64,000 nt of DNA, taken from the NCBI GenBank assembly GCA_013298165.1, contig JAAFJU010000006.1:1-64000 (forward strand), in the 5' to 3' direction. The position numbers were made by a program, and so were the translations under genes. The notes under the pieces are model-generated. The model worked only from the letters and a program-made list of their open reading frames with translations. It was not told the origin of the DNA and ran no database searches. Shown here piece by piece: positions 26,402 through 33,954 of this stretch (position 1 is the first letter of the stretch; each line of letters begins with the position of its first letter). The DNA comes from Synechococcales cyanobacterium bin31.maxbin.ball.101 (GTDB taxonomy: Bacteria; Cyanobacteriota; Cyanobacteriia; Leptolyngbyales; Leptolyngbyaceae).

Positions 26402-26537
26402 AGGTTTAAGATTTGGGTCCTAGGGCGCTTCCTGTGCGAGGGGTTTTGCTGGAACGATCGGAGTCTCAGGGATGCGCTAGAATCTAGGCTGTACGGGGCA
26501 AGCGCTCGAAAAATTACGCCTTGCGGGTGGATGCAGT

Positions 26538-27623
26538 ATGCGAATTACAAAGATCTTCGTTGAAAAGTTGTTTGGTGTGTTTGACCACGAGATTCGGTTG
26601 AACCTGGACGATCGCATCACCATCATCCATTCCCCGAACGGCTATGGGAAAACGATTATCTTGAAGATGTTGGCTGGGTTGTTTAACGATCGATATTCTG
26701 AATTGAAAAGTATCCCTTATAAAAGGTTTGGTATTGAATTTGAAGACGGACAGAAGATAGAGATCGAGCCAAATGAAAAATGGGTAACAAAGATAAGAAA
26801 AGATGTGAATGTCTATCTAATCGAATCACAACGATTATTAAGTTTAACAGATGGAGAAAACAGCACTAAAAATGGAGACTCTTCTGCATTGCTATCCACA
26901 GTGATGTCCTATCCCGGAAAGTTGGCAGAGGTTATCAAAGGTGCATTAGCTGAATATGCTTCTGCCTCGCAATCATTGGATAGAAGTTTTCCTGCAAGAC
27001 TGGTTAAACGGACGTCATTTGAGGAACTGACCAATGATGAGTTTCGCAATAAATTGGCAAACTTAGAAGATTTGCGAAGTCATCTGATGAATTTAGGCTT
27101 ACTTGAAAAAAATGAAGAGAAGAGCCTTCCGATTCAATCTCAAGATATTGATGAAGGAAGCAGAAGGATTCTGTCCGTATATATTGAAGACACAGAGAAA
27201 AAATTGGGATTATTTGATGATATTGCAAAAAGACTAGATTTATTTCGAAGGATTATTAACTCGAAGTTTTCATATAAAGAGATTTTGATCGATCGTGAAA
27301 AAGGGTTTCTCTTCAAGTCTAATTACCCAGAAGATGTGGCAAATGAAGTTTCTGATTTTCTATCTCCATCATCGCTATCATTAGGCGAACAACATGAGTT
27401 AGTTATGATCTATGAGATTCTATTTCAAGTCAAGAAGCATTCTTTGGTGCTGATCGATGAGCCAGAGCTTTCGTTACACCTTGGATGGCAGGTTAAATTT
27501 CTCGAAGATCTACAGGAAATTAGTGCGTTGGCAGATCTTGATTTTTTGATTGCGACTCACGCACCCAGCTTAATTCACGATCGTTGGGACTTGACGGTCG
27601 AACTGAAAGGAGTTGCAGCGTGA
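26538..27623 (+). CDS. AAA_15/OLD-like ATPase, candidate AriA of a PARIS-type defence pair
   Basis: 361 residues of the SMC/OLD-like AAA_15 class. Walker A is SPNGYGKTIILKML (about 32-45), the ABC-like signature SLSLGEQHEL, Walker B SLVLIDEPELSLHLGW and the switch motif ATHAPSLI. A helical middle region (about 110-270) interrupts the ATPase halves. It overlaps the DUF4435 gene by 4 nt. In PARIS, AriA (AAA_15) holds the DUF4435 nuclease AriB inactive until a phage anti-restriction protein is sensed; the same two-gene architecture is seen here. The DNA is clearly more AT-rich than the flanking genes, suggesting transfer. A TAGAAT -10-like box lies at 26478-26483. Confidence 0.85.
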   Translation: MRITKIFVEKLFGVFDHEIRLNLDDRITIIHSPNGYGKTIILKMLAGLFNDRYSELKSIPYKRFGIEFEDGQKIEIEPNEKWVTKIRKDVNVYLIESQRLLSLTDGENSTKNGDSSALLSTVMSYPGKLAEVIKGALAEYASASQSLDRSFPARLVKRTSFEELTNDEFRNKLANLEDLRSHLMNLGLLEKNEEKSLPIQSQDIDEGSRRILSVYIEDTEKKLGLFDDIAKRLDLFRRIINSKFSYKEILIDREKGFLFKSNYPEDVANEVSDFLSPSSLSLGEQHELVMIYEILFQVKKHSLVLIDEPELSLHLGWQVKFLEDLQEISALADLDFLIATHAPSLIHDRWDLTVELKGVAA

Positions 27624-28468
27624 GAGAGTTGCTGACCCCGAACGACTATGCCAATGAATTACGAATGCGACGTAGTAGTCATCAAGGTACATTTCTCATT
27701 GTAGAAGGAGTTTCAGATGCAAAATCATATCGGCAATTGACCGATGCAAATCACTGTGAACTGGTCATCGCACGAAATCGGGATATGGCTATTTCGATCC
27801 TCAAGATCTTACAAGCGCCAATGGTTCCTGGTGTCGTTGCGATCGTAGACAAAGATTTTGACGAACTGAATGGGTTATTACCCGATATTCCTAATCTATT
27901 TTTCACCGATACCCATGATCTAGAAACCATGCTGCTCCGATCGCCTGCCCTCGAAAAGTTGATAAGTGAGTTTGGGTCTGAGGAGAAATTGAAAGCATTT
28001 AAGAATGATGTACGGGAAACTGTCTTGGCAGCGGGTTGTACGATCGGTTATCTGCGATGGATTTCATTAAAAGATGCGCTCCACCTTAAGTTTGAGGGCA
28101 TCAGTTTTTCGGATTTTATCGATAAAGATCTCAAAATCAATGAGTCAGTGCTGGTCAAAGAAGTCAAGAACAAATCCCAAAGGCCCAATCTTGACGTGAG
28201 CGATTTGCAGCAACGGTTAAAACACCAGAAAGATCCCAATCACGATCGGTGGCAACTGTGTTGCGGTCATGATTTTATGAGTATTTTGTCCTTTGGATTA
28301 CGCAAAGCGATCGGTTCTCAGAATCCAAACGCAGTCACGGTAGAAATTCTAGAGCGAAGTCTACGTCTAGCTTACGAGCAAGTTTATTTCCAAGCCACTG
28401 AGCTGTATGTCACGATCGGACGTTGGGAAAAAGATCACCATCCCTACCGCATTTTAAAACTTATCTAA
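27620..28468 (+). CDS. DUF4435/TOPRIM protein, candidate AriB effector
   Basis: 282 residues from GTG 27620, which overlaps the previous TGA as GTGA and has AAAGGAG 7 nt upstream. The N-terminal part reads GTFLIVEGVSDAKSYRQL, with the TOPRIM-type Glu29, followed by VVAIVDKDFDEL, the paired Asp motif, and THDLETMLL. These are the DUF4435 hallmarks. In PARIS this protein is a tRNA-cleaving nuclease once released. A helical C-terminal half (about 150-282) is typical. It ends only 12 nt before ureF. Confidence 0.85.
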   Translation: MRELLTPNDYANELRMRRSSHQGTFLIVEGVSDAKSYRQLTDANHCELVIARNRDMAISILKILQAPMVPGVVAIVDKDFDELNGLLPDIPNLFFTDTHDLETMLLRSPALEKLISEFGSEEKLKAFKNDVRETVLAAGCTIGYLRWISLKDALHLKFEGISFSDFIDKDLKINESVLVKEVKNKSQRPNLDVSDLQQRLKHQKDPNHDRWQLCCGHDFMSILSFGLRKAIGSQNPNAVTVEILERSLRLAYEQVYFQATELYVTIGRWEKDHHPYRILKLI

Positions 28469-28480
28469 AGAGGTTCACCA

Positions 28481-29155
28481 ATGAATCATCCCACCCTTCT
28501 CGCACTCCTTCAACTCACGAGTCCTGCCCTACCGATCGGAGCCTACAGTTATTCCGAAGCTTTAGAAACCTTAGTGGAGCAAGGCTTAATTCGATCGGCT
28601 TCTGATCTACAAACCTGGTTAGAGGAATCATTGGCCACAGGTTCAATCGCGGTGGATCTGGCGGTATTGCTGCGGGCGCATCGGGCTTGGAATCGGGACG
28701 ATCGCGACAATCTAATCTATTGGAATCACTGGTTGTCGGCGACCCGAGAAACGGCAGAATTGCAACAGCAAAGTTGGCAAATGGGCCGATCGCTGCTGAA
28801 ATTATTACAAAATCTTTATCCCCAAAATGATTGGACTGTTTGGGATATGAATTTGAATTGGAATATTGCGATCGTGTTTGCAATGGCTGCAGGACTTGCA
28901 GAAATGGATGAACAGACTGCCGCTTTGGGCTATGCCTATAGCTGGGCTAGCAACGGGGTGAGTGCAGGGGTGAAGCTGATCCCCTTAGGTCAGACGGCAG
29001 GGCAGCAATTGATGTTGCGTTTGACTGAACCCATTGCTCAAGCCGCCGATCGGGCTGTGATGGTGACAGACGATCGGCTCTTTAGTTGTAATTGGGGGTT
29101 GACGTTAGCCAGCATGGCCCACGAAACTCAATACAGTCGGTTATTCCAAAGTTAG
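28481..29155 (+). CDS. ureF: Urease accessory protein UreF
   Basis: Part of the UreD-UreF-UreG complex that carbamylates and loads nickel into urease. The N-terminal [32 protein letters not shown] is the family signature. The Gly-rich [23 protein letters not shown] and the ending [23 protein letters not shown] are also typical. 224 residues, complete. The ribosome-binding site AAAGAGG precedes ATG 28481. It is tightly spaced after the DUF4435 gene and 10 bp before ureG. Confidence 0.95.
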   Translation: MNHPTLLALLQLTSPALPIGAYSYSEALETLVEQGLIRSASDLQTWLEESLATGSIAVDLAVLLRAHRAWNRDDRDNLIYWNHWLSATRETAELQQQSWQMGRSLLKLLQNLYPQNDWTVWDMNLNWNIAIVFAMAAGLAEMDEQTAALGYAYSWASNGVSAGVKLIPLGQTAGQQLMLRLTEPIAQAADRAVMVTDDRLFSCNWGLTLASMAHETQYSRLFQS

Positions 29156-29165
29156 GTCAAACATT

Positions 29166-29780
29166 ATGACGACATCGCCTTTTCGGATTGGGGTTGCTGG
29201 GCCAGTGGGTTCGGGTAAGACGGCATTGGTTGAAGTGCTGTGCAAACGATTGCGCGATCGGTACCAGTTGGCGGTCGTCACCAATGATATCTATACCCAA
29301 GAGGATGCTGAGTTTTTAGTCCGATCGGGTGCGCTAGCCCAAAACCGCATTCTCGGCGTGGAAACAGGTGGTTGTCCCCATACGGCCATTCGAGAAGATG
29401 CGTCGATGAACATTGCGGCGATCGAAAAGCTCGAACAAAGTTTCACGGATTTGGATTTGATCTTTGTGGAAAGTGGTGGCGACAATTTGGCGGCGACGTT
29501 TAGTCCGGAGCTGGTGGATGCGACGATTTATGTGATTGATGTGGCGGGTGGCGATAAGATTCCACGTAAGGGTGGACCGGGGATTACTAAATCAGATCTG
29601 TTGGTGATTAATAAGACGGATTTGGCTCCTTTTGTGGGTGCGAGTTTAGAGGTGATGGATCGAGATTCCCGGAAAATGCGTGGCACGAAGCCCTTTGTTT
29701 TTACCAATCTCAAGACGACTGAAGGCATTGAAGCGGTCCTGACGTTTATCGATCGGCAAACCAATCTCCGTCCCTCATAA
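29166..29780 (+). CDS. ureG: Urease accessory GTPase UreG
   Basis: SIMIBI GTPase that delivers nickel to urease. The P-loop is [15 protein letters not shown] (about 9-23). Other motifs are [33 protein letters not shown] with the metal-binding Cys-Pro-His, [15 protein letters not shown] and NKTDLAP. 204 residues, complete. It is followed after 26 bp by the first 57-bp repeat. Confidence 0.97.
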   Translation: MTTSPFRIGVAGPVGSGKTALVEVLCKRLRDRYQLAVVTNDIYTQEDAEFLVRSGALAQNRILGVETGGCPHTAIREDASMNIAAIEKLEQSFTDLDLIFVESGGDNLAATFSPELVDATIYVIDVAGGDKIPRKGGPGITKSDLLVINKTDLAPFVGASLEVMDRDSRKMRGTKPFVFTNLKTTEGIEAVLTFIDRQTNLRPS

Positions 29781-29806
29781 TGGCTGATTTTAACGGTTTG
29801 TTAGTG

Positions 29807-29863
29807 CGATCGCAGTTCCCGATCGCACTGACGAAGGCTTAAGGCGGCTGAGGGAGGGGCGAT
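29807..29863. repeat. 57-bp dispersed repeat, copy R1
   Basis: The first of three ungapped 57-bp copies (R2 30531-30587, R3 31585-31641). The left half forms a 10-bp hairpin, AGTGCGATCG (29803-29812) with CGATCGCACT (29820-29829). The right half holds GAAGGCTTAAGG and GCTGAGGGAGGGGCGAT. R1 and R3 differ at 2 of 57 positions, R1 and R2 at 6. It lies just after ureG. Confidence 0.92.
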
Positions 29864-29950
29864 GGTCTGCGACCGACCTTTGGTCATCGGACTTTTCAGA
29901 GTGGCAAGATCTCATTTATCATGAGACTATGTACAATTTTGGAGAAGGTG

Positions 29951-30283
29951 GTGCAACTTCCTCAGGACGCTACGATCGCCCCAGCTAAATTAAATCGCTA
30001 TCTTCTGGTGTGGCGAGCTACAGATGATAAGTCTAAGTTTTTAGCGCGGGCTGGGTATGGAATCGACAATTGGGAGCAATTAGAGATTGACCTGCGGAGT
30101 CAGATTTTGCCGTTGGATGCGCTGCCCAGTGAAGAGATAAATCGGTTTGGTGATGTGTATGAAATTCGAGGAATGCTGGTGGGTCCAAATGGTGTGATTT
30201 TATCGGTAATGACGATTTGGATGATTGAGTTTGAAACGACGACTACGAAGTTCATTACGTTATATCCCGATCGAGAGGACTAA
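29951..30283 (+). CDS. DUF6883-like protein
   Basis: 110 residues from GTG 29951 (GGAG 6 nt upstream); an ATG at 29921 would add ten residues. The pattern LNRYLLVWRATDDKSKFLARAGYGIDNWEQLEIDLRSQIL and the later FGDVYEIRGMLVGPNGVILSVMTIWMIE fit the DUF6883 family, which often sits next to DUF4926. Such domains are seen in polymorphic-toxin contexts, but no biochemical role is known. It is paired with the next gene, 3 nt apart. Confidence 0.7.
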   Translation: MQLPQDATIAPAKLNRYLLVWRATDDKSKFLARAGYGIDNWEQLEIDLRSQILPLDALPSEEINRFGDVYEIRGMLVGPNGVILSVMTIWMIEFETTTTKFITLYPDRED

Positions 30284-30286
30284 AAG

Positions 30287-30532
30287 ATGGCATTTGAATT
30301 ATTTTCGCGAGTGGCTTTGAACGTGAATGTGAGTGAACATGGTCTACAACGTGGAGATGTTGCGACGATCGTGGATCATCATCCGGTGAGCGAGGGTGAG
30401 GATGGCTATAGTCTAGAAGTGTTTAATGCGTTGGGTGAGACGATCGCTGTGCTGGTGCTGGCGGAGTCGCAGATTTCACCGATGATGCGAAATGAGGTTT
30501 TACAGATTCGGGTGTTGGATCAGGTGAGCTAG
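30287..30532 (+). CDS. DUF4926-like protein
   Basis: 81 residues. The layout LFSRVALNVNVSEHGLQRGDVATIVDHHP...DGYSLEVFNALGETIAVLVLAESQI matches the small DUF4926 family, a compact beta fold with RGDVATIVD as its key motif. It is coupled to the DUF6883 gene. Its TAG stop overlaps the first base pair of repeat R2. Confidence 0.8.
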   Translation: MAFELFSRVALNVNVSEHGLQRGDVATIVDHHPVSEGEDGYSLEVFNALGETIAVLVLAESQISPMMRNEVLQIRVLDQVS

Positions 30533-30587
30533 ATCGTAGTTTCCGATCGCACTGATGAAGGCTTAAGGAGGCTGAGGGTGGGGCGAT
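30531..30587. repeat. 57-bp dispersed repeat, copy R2
   Basis: 51 of 57 positions match R1, without gaps. It begins inside the stop codon of the DUF4926 gene. Similarity to R3 continues past the 57 bp into GGAGGCTTCAC (about 30600-30610). Confidence 0.9.
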
Positions 30588-30706
30588 CGGTAGTCTTAGG
30601 AGGCTTCACTAATGTAGATTCTTGTGCAGACTCAACTCCTGAGTTGAAACGAAACACTCACCTTCAGATAAAATGTGTAAGGTTGATTCTTGGGATAGTA
30701 AAGTTT

Positions 30707-31228
30707 GTGGCAGAAAAACGACTTTCAGGATCGGGAGGCTATTGGGATGTTCTTGAGGAATCAGCCGATCCAACGGTCATTAAGCAATTCAATGATGATG
30801 CTTGTGCAGCGGCTTGCGGAGAGATGCTGTTAATCGATCGCGGTTGTCAGTCGATCTCACAACAAGAGATCGCTCGCTGTGCAGGAGGTGTGCCGATGGA
30901 AATTGCGATCTTGGCGCTTACCTTGAATCAATTGGGAGATCTGGCGGGAAGATGGATTGGAGCACCGATCGGGATTGATGGTGCGACGGATGAGGATCTC
31001 TTGCGGGTGCTGATGGGGACGGGAAGTTGGGCGGCTGGGTTCTGGGAAGATGGTGCGCCGATCGGTCATGTGGTGGTGGTAGATGGGTTTGATGAGTTAG
31101 GTCGAGTGTTGATTCGGGATCCTTGGGGATTGCAACGTAGCTCAATGCAAGGTGTTCGGTATAAAATGAAAGCAGATACATTTTTGGATGTTTGGAGCCG
31201 ACAAGCTGTTTATTTTGTGAAATTATGA
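30707..31228 (+). CDS. C39/papain-like cysteine peptidase-fold protein
   Basis: 173 residues from GTG 30707; the frame upstream runs into repeat R2 and is not protein-like. Candidate triad: Cys33 or Cys37 in FNDDACAAACGEMLL, His121 in IGHVVVVDGF and Asp138 in LIRDPWG. That order and spacing is the papain-like/C39 arrangement. There is no signal peptide, GG-leader or transporter domain. It overlaps the next gene by 4 nt (ATGA). It may be a toxin-type protease or a peptidase-fold effector; the substrate is unknown. There is no good ribosome-binding site, so the start is uncertain. Confidence 0.75.
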   Translation: MAEKRLSGSGGYWDVLEESADPTVIKQFNDDACAAACGEMLLIDRGCQSISQQEIARCAGGVPMEIAILALTLNQLGDLAGRWIGAPIGIDGATDEDLLRVLMGTGSWAAGFWEDGAPIGHVVVVDGFDELGRVLIRDPWGLQRSSMQGVRYKMKADTFLDVWSRQAVYFVKL

Positions 31229-31560
31229 ACGTGACTCTTCTAGCGATCGATCCAACCGCTGAATCCAATGCCTGGACTGTTGTGCTGCAAGTGGGTGAGG
31301 ATGTAGAGCAATTTCAGATTGTTCGAGAATCTGTGTTGATTGGAGATTGTCAAGGATGGGCGTTCAATGCGGAGCCTCGATTTTACGATCGGTTTCAATT
31401 TAATCAACAGATTACGCATGAGGTTTTTCAAGTGTTGCGCCAGATCGTGAACGGTGAATCGATCGCGTTACCCAGGTTGATCGATCGGTTCTATAGTTCT
31501 CGGGAAGCTCAAGCGGAAATGCTCGATCGGCGTGGGGAAAAGCTGGAAGTTGTGGGTTAG
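31225..31560 (+). CDS. Partner protein of the C39-like peptidase, unrecognised
   Basis: 111 residues from ATG 31225, overlapping the previous stop as ATGA. The sequence (MNVTLLAIDPTAESNAWTVVLQVGEDVEQFQIV...) suggests a small beta-rich N-terminus and a helical C-terminus (HEVFQVLRQIVNGESIALPRLI). Its coupling to the peptidase gene suggests a cognate partner such as an inhibitor or immunity protein; this is inference from position only. Confidence 0.6.
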   Translation: MNVTLLAIDPTAESNAWTVVLQVGEDVEQFQIVRESVLIGDCQGWAFNAEPRFYDRFQFNQQITHEVFQVLRQIVNGESIALPRLIDRFYSSREAQAEMLDRRGEKLEVVG

Positions 31561-31584
31561 CAAGGATTACCGATAGCATCTCAA

Positions 31585-31641
31585 CGATCGCAGTTCCCGA
31601 TCGCACTGACGAAGGCTTAAATCGGCTGAGGGAGGGGCGAT
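31585..31641. repeat. 57-bp dispersed repeat, copy R3
   Basis: 55 of 57 positions match R1, without gaps. It begins 24 bp after the partner gene. Downstream it shares GGAGGCTTCAC (31652-31662) with R2. It closes the two-cassette block on the ureC side. Confidence 0.92.
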
Positions 31642-31734
31642 TCCCGTTCCGGGAGGCTTCACCAACGGTGGGCTTAAGAGAGCGTACAGAATTTTGATGC
31701 CGTCCGTTGCACTAGGTTTGTTGGGTGGCAACCC

Positions 31735-32271
31735 TCATTGCGTTGCCATTTCTTTCAGTTTGCAAACAGTATTCCAGTTGCGATCGGTCATGGGTACACC
31801 CAGTAACTTCTCGCTACTTGCAGCGAGCTTAGACCTGCCGATACCTTCCGGTGCATGTAGATAAAAGATGCGATCAATTAAACAAAACCGCTCGCTATCC
31901 TTCTTTAGGCTTTCCAGTTTCTTCAAATCTGGATTCTCTGGTGCAACTGCTAAAAAACCAAGGTGCAATGAACTAGGTTCGGATTCTGCTTCTGGAAATG
32001 GATTGTTCGTCATTGCCGTTTCAACTTCAGAAGGTTCAATGACGAGAATCTGTGGTTCAAATCCTCGTTGTTCCTTGATTTCAGTCCCAAGTCTTTTGGA
32101 GAAGCTAGAAATGTCATTTGACGCAATTTGGAATACTACGTTGCCACTTTGAATATAGGTTTTGGCATTGCTGGCACCCAAGATTTCAAAAATGGATGTG
32201 AGATCCTTCATGGGTAAAGAGTTCTTACCACCAACGTTAATGCCTCTAAAAAGTGCAATGTATGTGTGCAT
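31735..32271 (-). CDS. DUF1697 family protein
   Basis: 178 residues. The start MHTYIALFRGINVGGKNSLPMKDL is the strongly conserved DUF1697 opening, and AKTYIQSGNVVF follows as expected. The C-terminus DRNWNTVCKL is also typical. It is a common accessory-genome protein of unknown function. It is convergent with the peptidase cassette. Confidence 0.92.
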   Translation of the reverse strand: MHTYIALFRGINVGGKNSLPMKDLTSIFEILGASNAKTYIQSGNVVFQIASNDISSFSKRLGTEIKEQRGFEPQILVIEPSEVETAMTNNPFPEAESEPSSLHLGFLAVAPENPDLKKLESLKKDSERFCLIDRIFYLHAPEGIGRSKLAASSEKLLGVPMTDRNWNTVCKLKEMATQ

Positions 32272-32400
32272 AAATCACCCTATGAATTCACTGGTTGTCG
32301 CTGCCCAACGTTTCCGGTCTGCGGCTGTGAGCCACGTACCGTAACTATAGATCAACTTTGCCAGCCCGTAGCACCGGGATTGTTAGAGAACGGCAGGTTG

Positions 32401-33084
32401 TCAAGATTCATAAATTACTATGGTCTGTTCCTTTTTTACTGCTTCCTCATACCATTCAGTGATTTCGTCAAGTGAATCTTTCAAATTCTCCAGCTCCACA
32501 CCAGCCGTTTCAGATTGATAACTGAACACCTGACATAACATTTCCCACCGTTCACTTAAATCACTTGCGCGCAAAGCACTCAAAGCACGATGTACCGTCT
32601 GCACTTCATCCAAGGATAGGCACTTCACATAACCATGTCCGCTAATGTTGCCAATTTCTCGACTCCCAAGTAAGGCATTGACCATATATAAATCCTGTCT
32701 CTCATCATACTGGGCAAGAAAATCACATAGCTCGTAGCCGATCGCCCCACTCAAAAACCAGTTCAAACTCGGCGGATCGCCGAAAACTGAGCGCAGATCT
32801 TGCAAACAAAGGGATTGATTCTGGGCTTCTTCAATAATCTGCGGAAGGAATGCCTGAACTTGGTCAAAAATCTCAGGTGTGACGAAGTGGTAAGGTGATT
32901 CCGGATAATATTCTTGAATAAACGATCTGTTCTCTTGAAGCTGCTGAATTGCAATCAACGATAATGGTTCAGGATGTTCCAAAATCTTGTAATAACCAAG
33001 GAATAGATCGACTAGCCCTGGATGCCGCTCTAATAAATCAAGGGTTCCAGATGATACATGGTGCAAATATAAATCAGTGGACAT
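32401..33084 (-). CDS. DUF1877-like protein
   Basis: 227 residues. An N-terminal part reads LHHVSSGTLDLLERHPGLVDLFLGYYKILE, then SLNWFLSGAIGYELCDFL and NALLGSREIGNISGHGYVKCLSLDEVQTVHRALSAL. This layout fits the YfbM/DUF1877 family (a threshold helix set, then a GYGPVRYLTPEEV-like motif, here HGYVKCLSLDEV). Function unknown. Confidence 0.6.
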   Translation of the reverse strand: MSTDLYLHHVSSGTLDLLERHPGLVDLFLGYYKILEHPEPLSLIAIQQLQENRSFIQEYYPESPYHFVTPEIFDQVQAFLPQIIEEAQNQSLCLQDLRSVFGDPPSLNWFLSGAIGYELCDFLAQYDERQDLYMVNALLGSREIGNISGHGYVKCLSLDEVQTVHRALSALRASDLSERWEMLCQVFSYQSETAGVELENLKDSLDEITEWYEEAVKKEQTIVIYES

Positions 33085-33313
33085 AGCTTGTTTCTAGCAA
33101 TTTATAAATACGCCTCACCTTGAGTCTAAGTTCTCTAACAATGATTAGTCAGAAATTTTCTGCATAAGATCCCAATTTAGGTGGATGGGCAGAAACTTTC
33201 CGCATATCGCACCACTCACAGTGGATCAGTCTTTTTGACCTCAGCCTAAGACAATACTCGATCGCCCCTCCAATTTCCCTTAAGCAAATCTAAAAATTCA
33301 ATCTACAACACGC

Positions 33314-33342
33314 TTGAAAACACAGATCAAATCCGCTACGCT
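33314..33342 (+). promoter_or_regulatory. Sigma70-type promoter candidate for the structured transcript
   Basis: TTGAAA (33314-33319) and TACGCT (33337-33342) are separated by 17 bp; the -10 element is weak. The predicted start near 33349 falls just before the first hairpin of the candidate RNA. Confidence 0.45.
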
Positions 33343-33348
33343 AAATCT

Positions 33349-33530
33349 CACAAGATGCAACCGAGCATCTGGACCCAAAAATTTGAGCACCAATGGCTAG
33401 TGTTGACGCACTAACCATTGGCTAAACCACACGCGCTGCATACACCAGCGGGAGGTCTCAGGCTATGTTAACACGCAGCCTTAAGAGCGACCCCACTACC
33501 GATTCACCGTGGGGTCGCTCAAGTTTTTGG
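33349..33530 (+). ncRNA. Candidate structured small RNA, about 180 nt
   Basis: Within a 479-bp gap lacking open frames lie consecutive hairpins. H1 is AGATGC/GCATCT (33353-33370). H2 is CCAATGG-c-TAGTG with CACTA-a-CCATTGG (33390-33421), 12 bp with one mismatch. H3 is CGCTG/CAGCG (33434-33450) and H4 GGCT/AGCC (33461-33480). They are followed by a 12-bp intrinsic terminator (33485-33520). I do not recognise a known RNA family; the length resembles 6S RNA, but the fold (serial hairpins) does not. It could also be a leader of the next gene, 33 bp past the terminator. Confidence 0.6.
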
Positions 33531-33536
33531 TTTTTT
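33485..33536 (+). terminator. Strong intrinsic terminator of the candidate RNA
   Basis: Perfect 12-bp stem GAGCGACCCCAC (33485-33496) with GTGGGGTCGCTC (33509-33520) and a 12-nt loop. It is followed by AAGTTTTTGGTTTTTT. No protein gene ends upstream on this strand within 1.9 kb, so it must end an RNA or act as an attenuator. Confidence 0.9.
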
Positions 33537-33563
33537 CCACCCTAGAAAAAACTAAAAACCACC

Positions 33564-33800
33564 ATGAACATGGCTCAAGACCCGATGGTCTCTGACCGAT
33601 CGGAGATCATCGTTCGGCACACCCGATCAATCGCAGAACCCACGCGAGTACTTCTCATCGGCACTCGCAGCGGCATTCAAGAAACGATCGATCACCTCTG
33701 CACCTTACACTTCTGCGACCATGCAGAATGGAGCAAAATTCAACCGCATCCCACTCGAAAAGACGACTTCCTTAGCACCATGACCAAATGGCGCATTTAA
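33564..33800 (+). CDS. Small conserved cyanobacterial protein, function unknown
   Basis: 78 residues. The core RVLLIGTRSGIQETIDHLCTLHFCDHAEWSKIQPHPTRKDDFLSTMTKWRI looks like a family of short cyanobacterial proteins with the pattern LLIGT...TI..L...GF....EWS....P. I cannot assign a role. It starts 33 bp after the structured RNA's terminator stem and might be controlled by it. ATG codons at 33564, 33570 and 33585 are possible starts. Confidence 0.6.
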   Translation: MNMAQDPMVSDRSEIIVRHTRSIAEPTRVLLIGTRSGIQETIDHLCTLHFCDHAEWSKIQPHPTRKDDFLSTMTKWRI

Positions 33801-33812
33801 ACTAACCGCGAT

Positions 33813-33845
33813 CGATCGATCGTGATCCATCCCAACGATCGATCG
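33813..33845. terminator. CGATCG-rich hairpin between convergent genes
   Basis: CGATCGATCGT (33813-33823) pairs with ACGATCGATCG (33835-33845) across an 11-nt loop, followed by TCTCTTTAA. It lies between the 78-residue gene and the ureC stop, both facing it, so it may act as a weak bidirectional terminator. Confidence 0.5.
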
Positions 33846-33954
33846 TCTCTTTAATGCCCTTCCCCAGGACTACGAGCAACAATCGCTACGCCCCAAGCGT
33901 AATCTGCGATCGTCTCACCTCGATCGTCGAATTACAGACTCATAAAATGAACCC

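Noticed and set aside
26372-26563. A 63-codon frame before the AAA ATPase gene
   Set aside because: No motif or ribosome-binding site, and it overlaps the ATPase start; more likely leader DNA.
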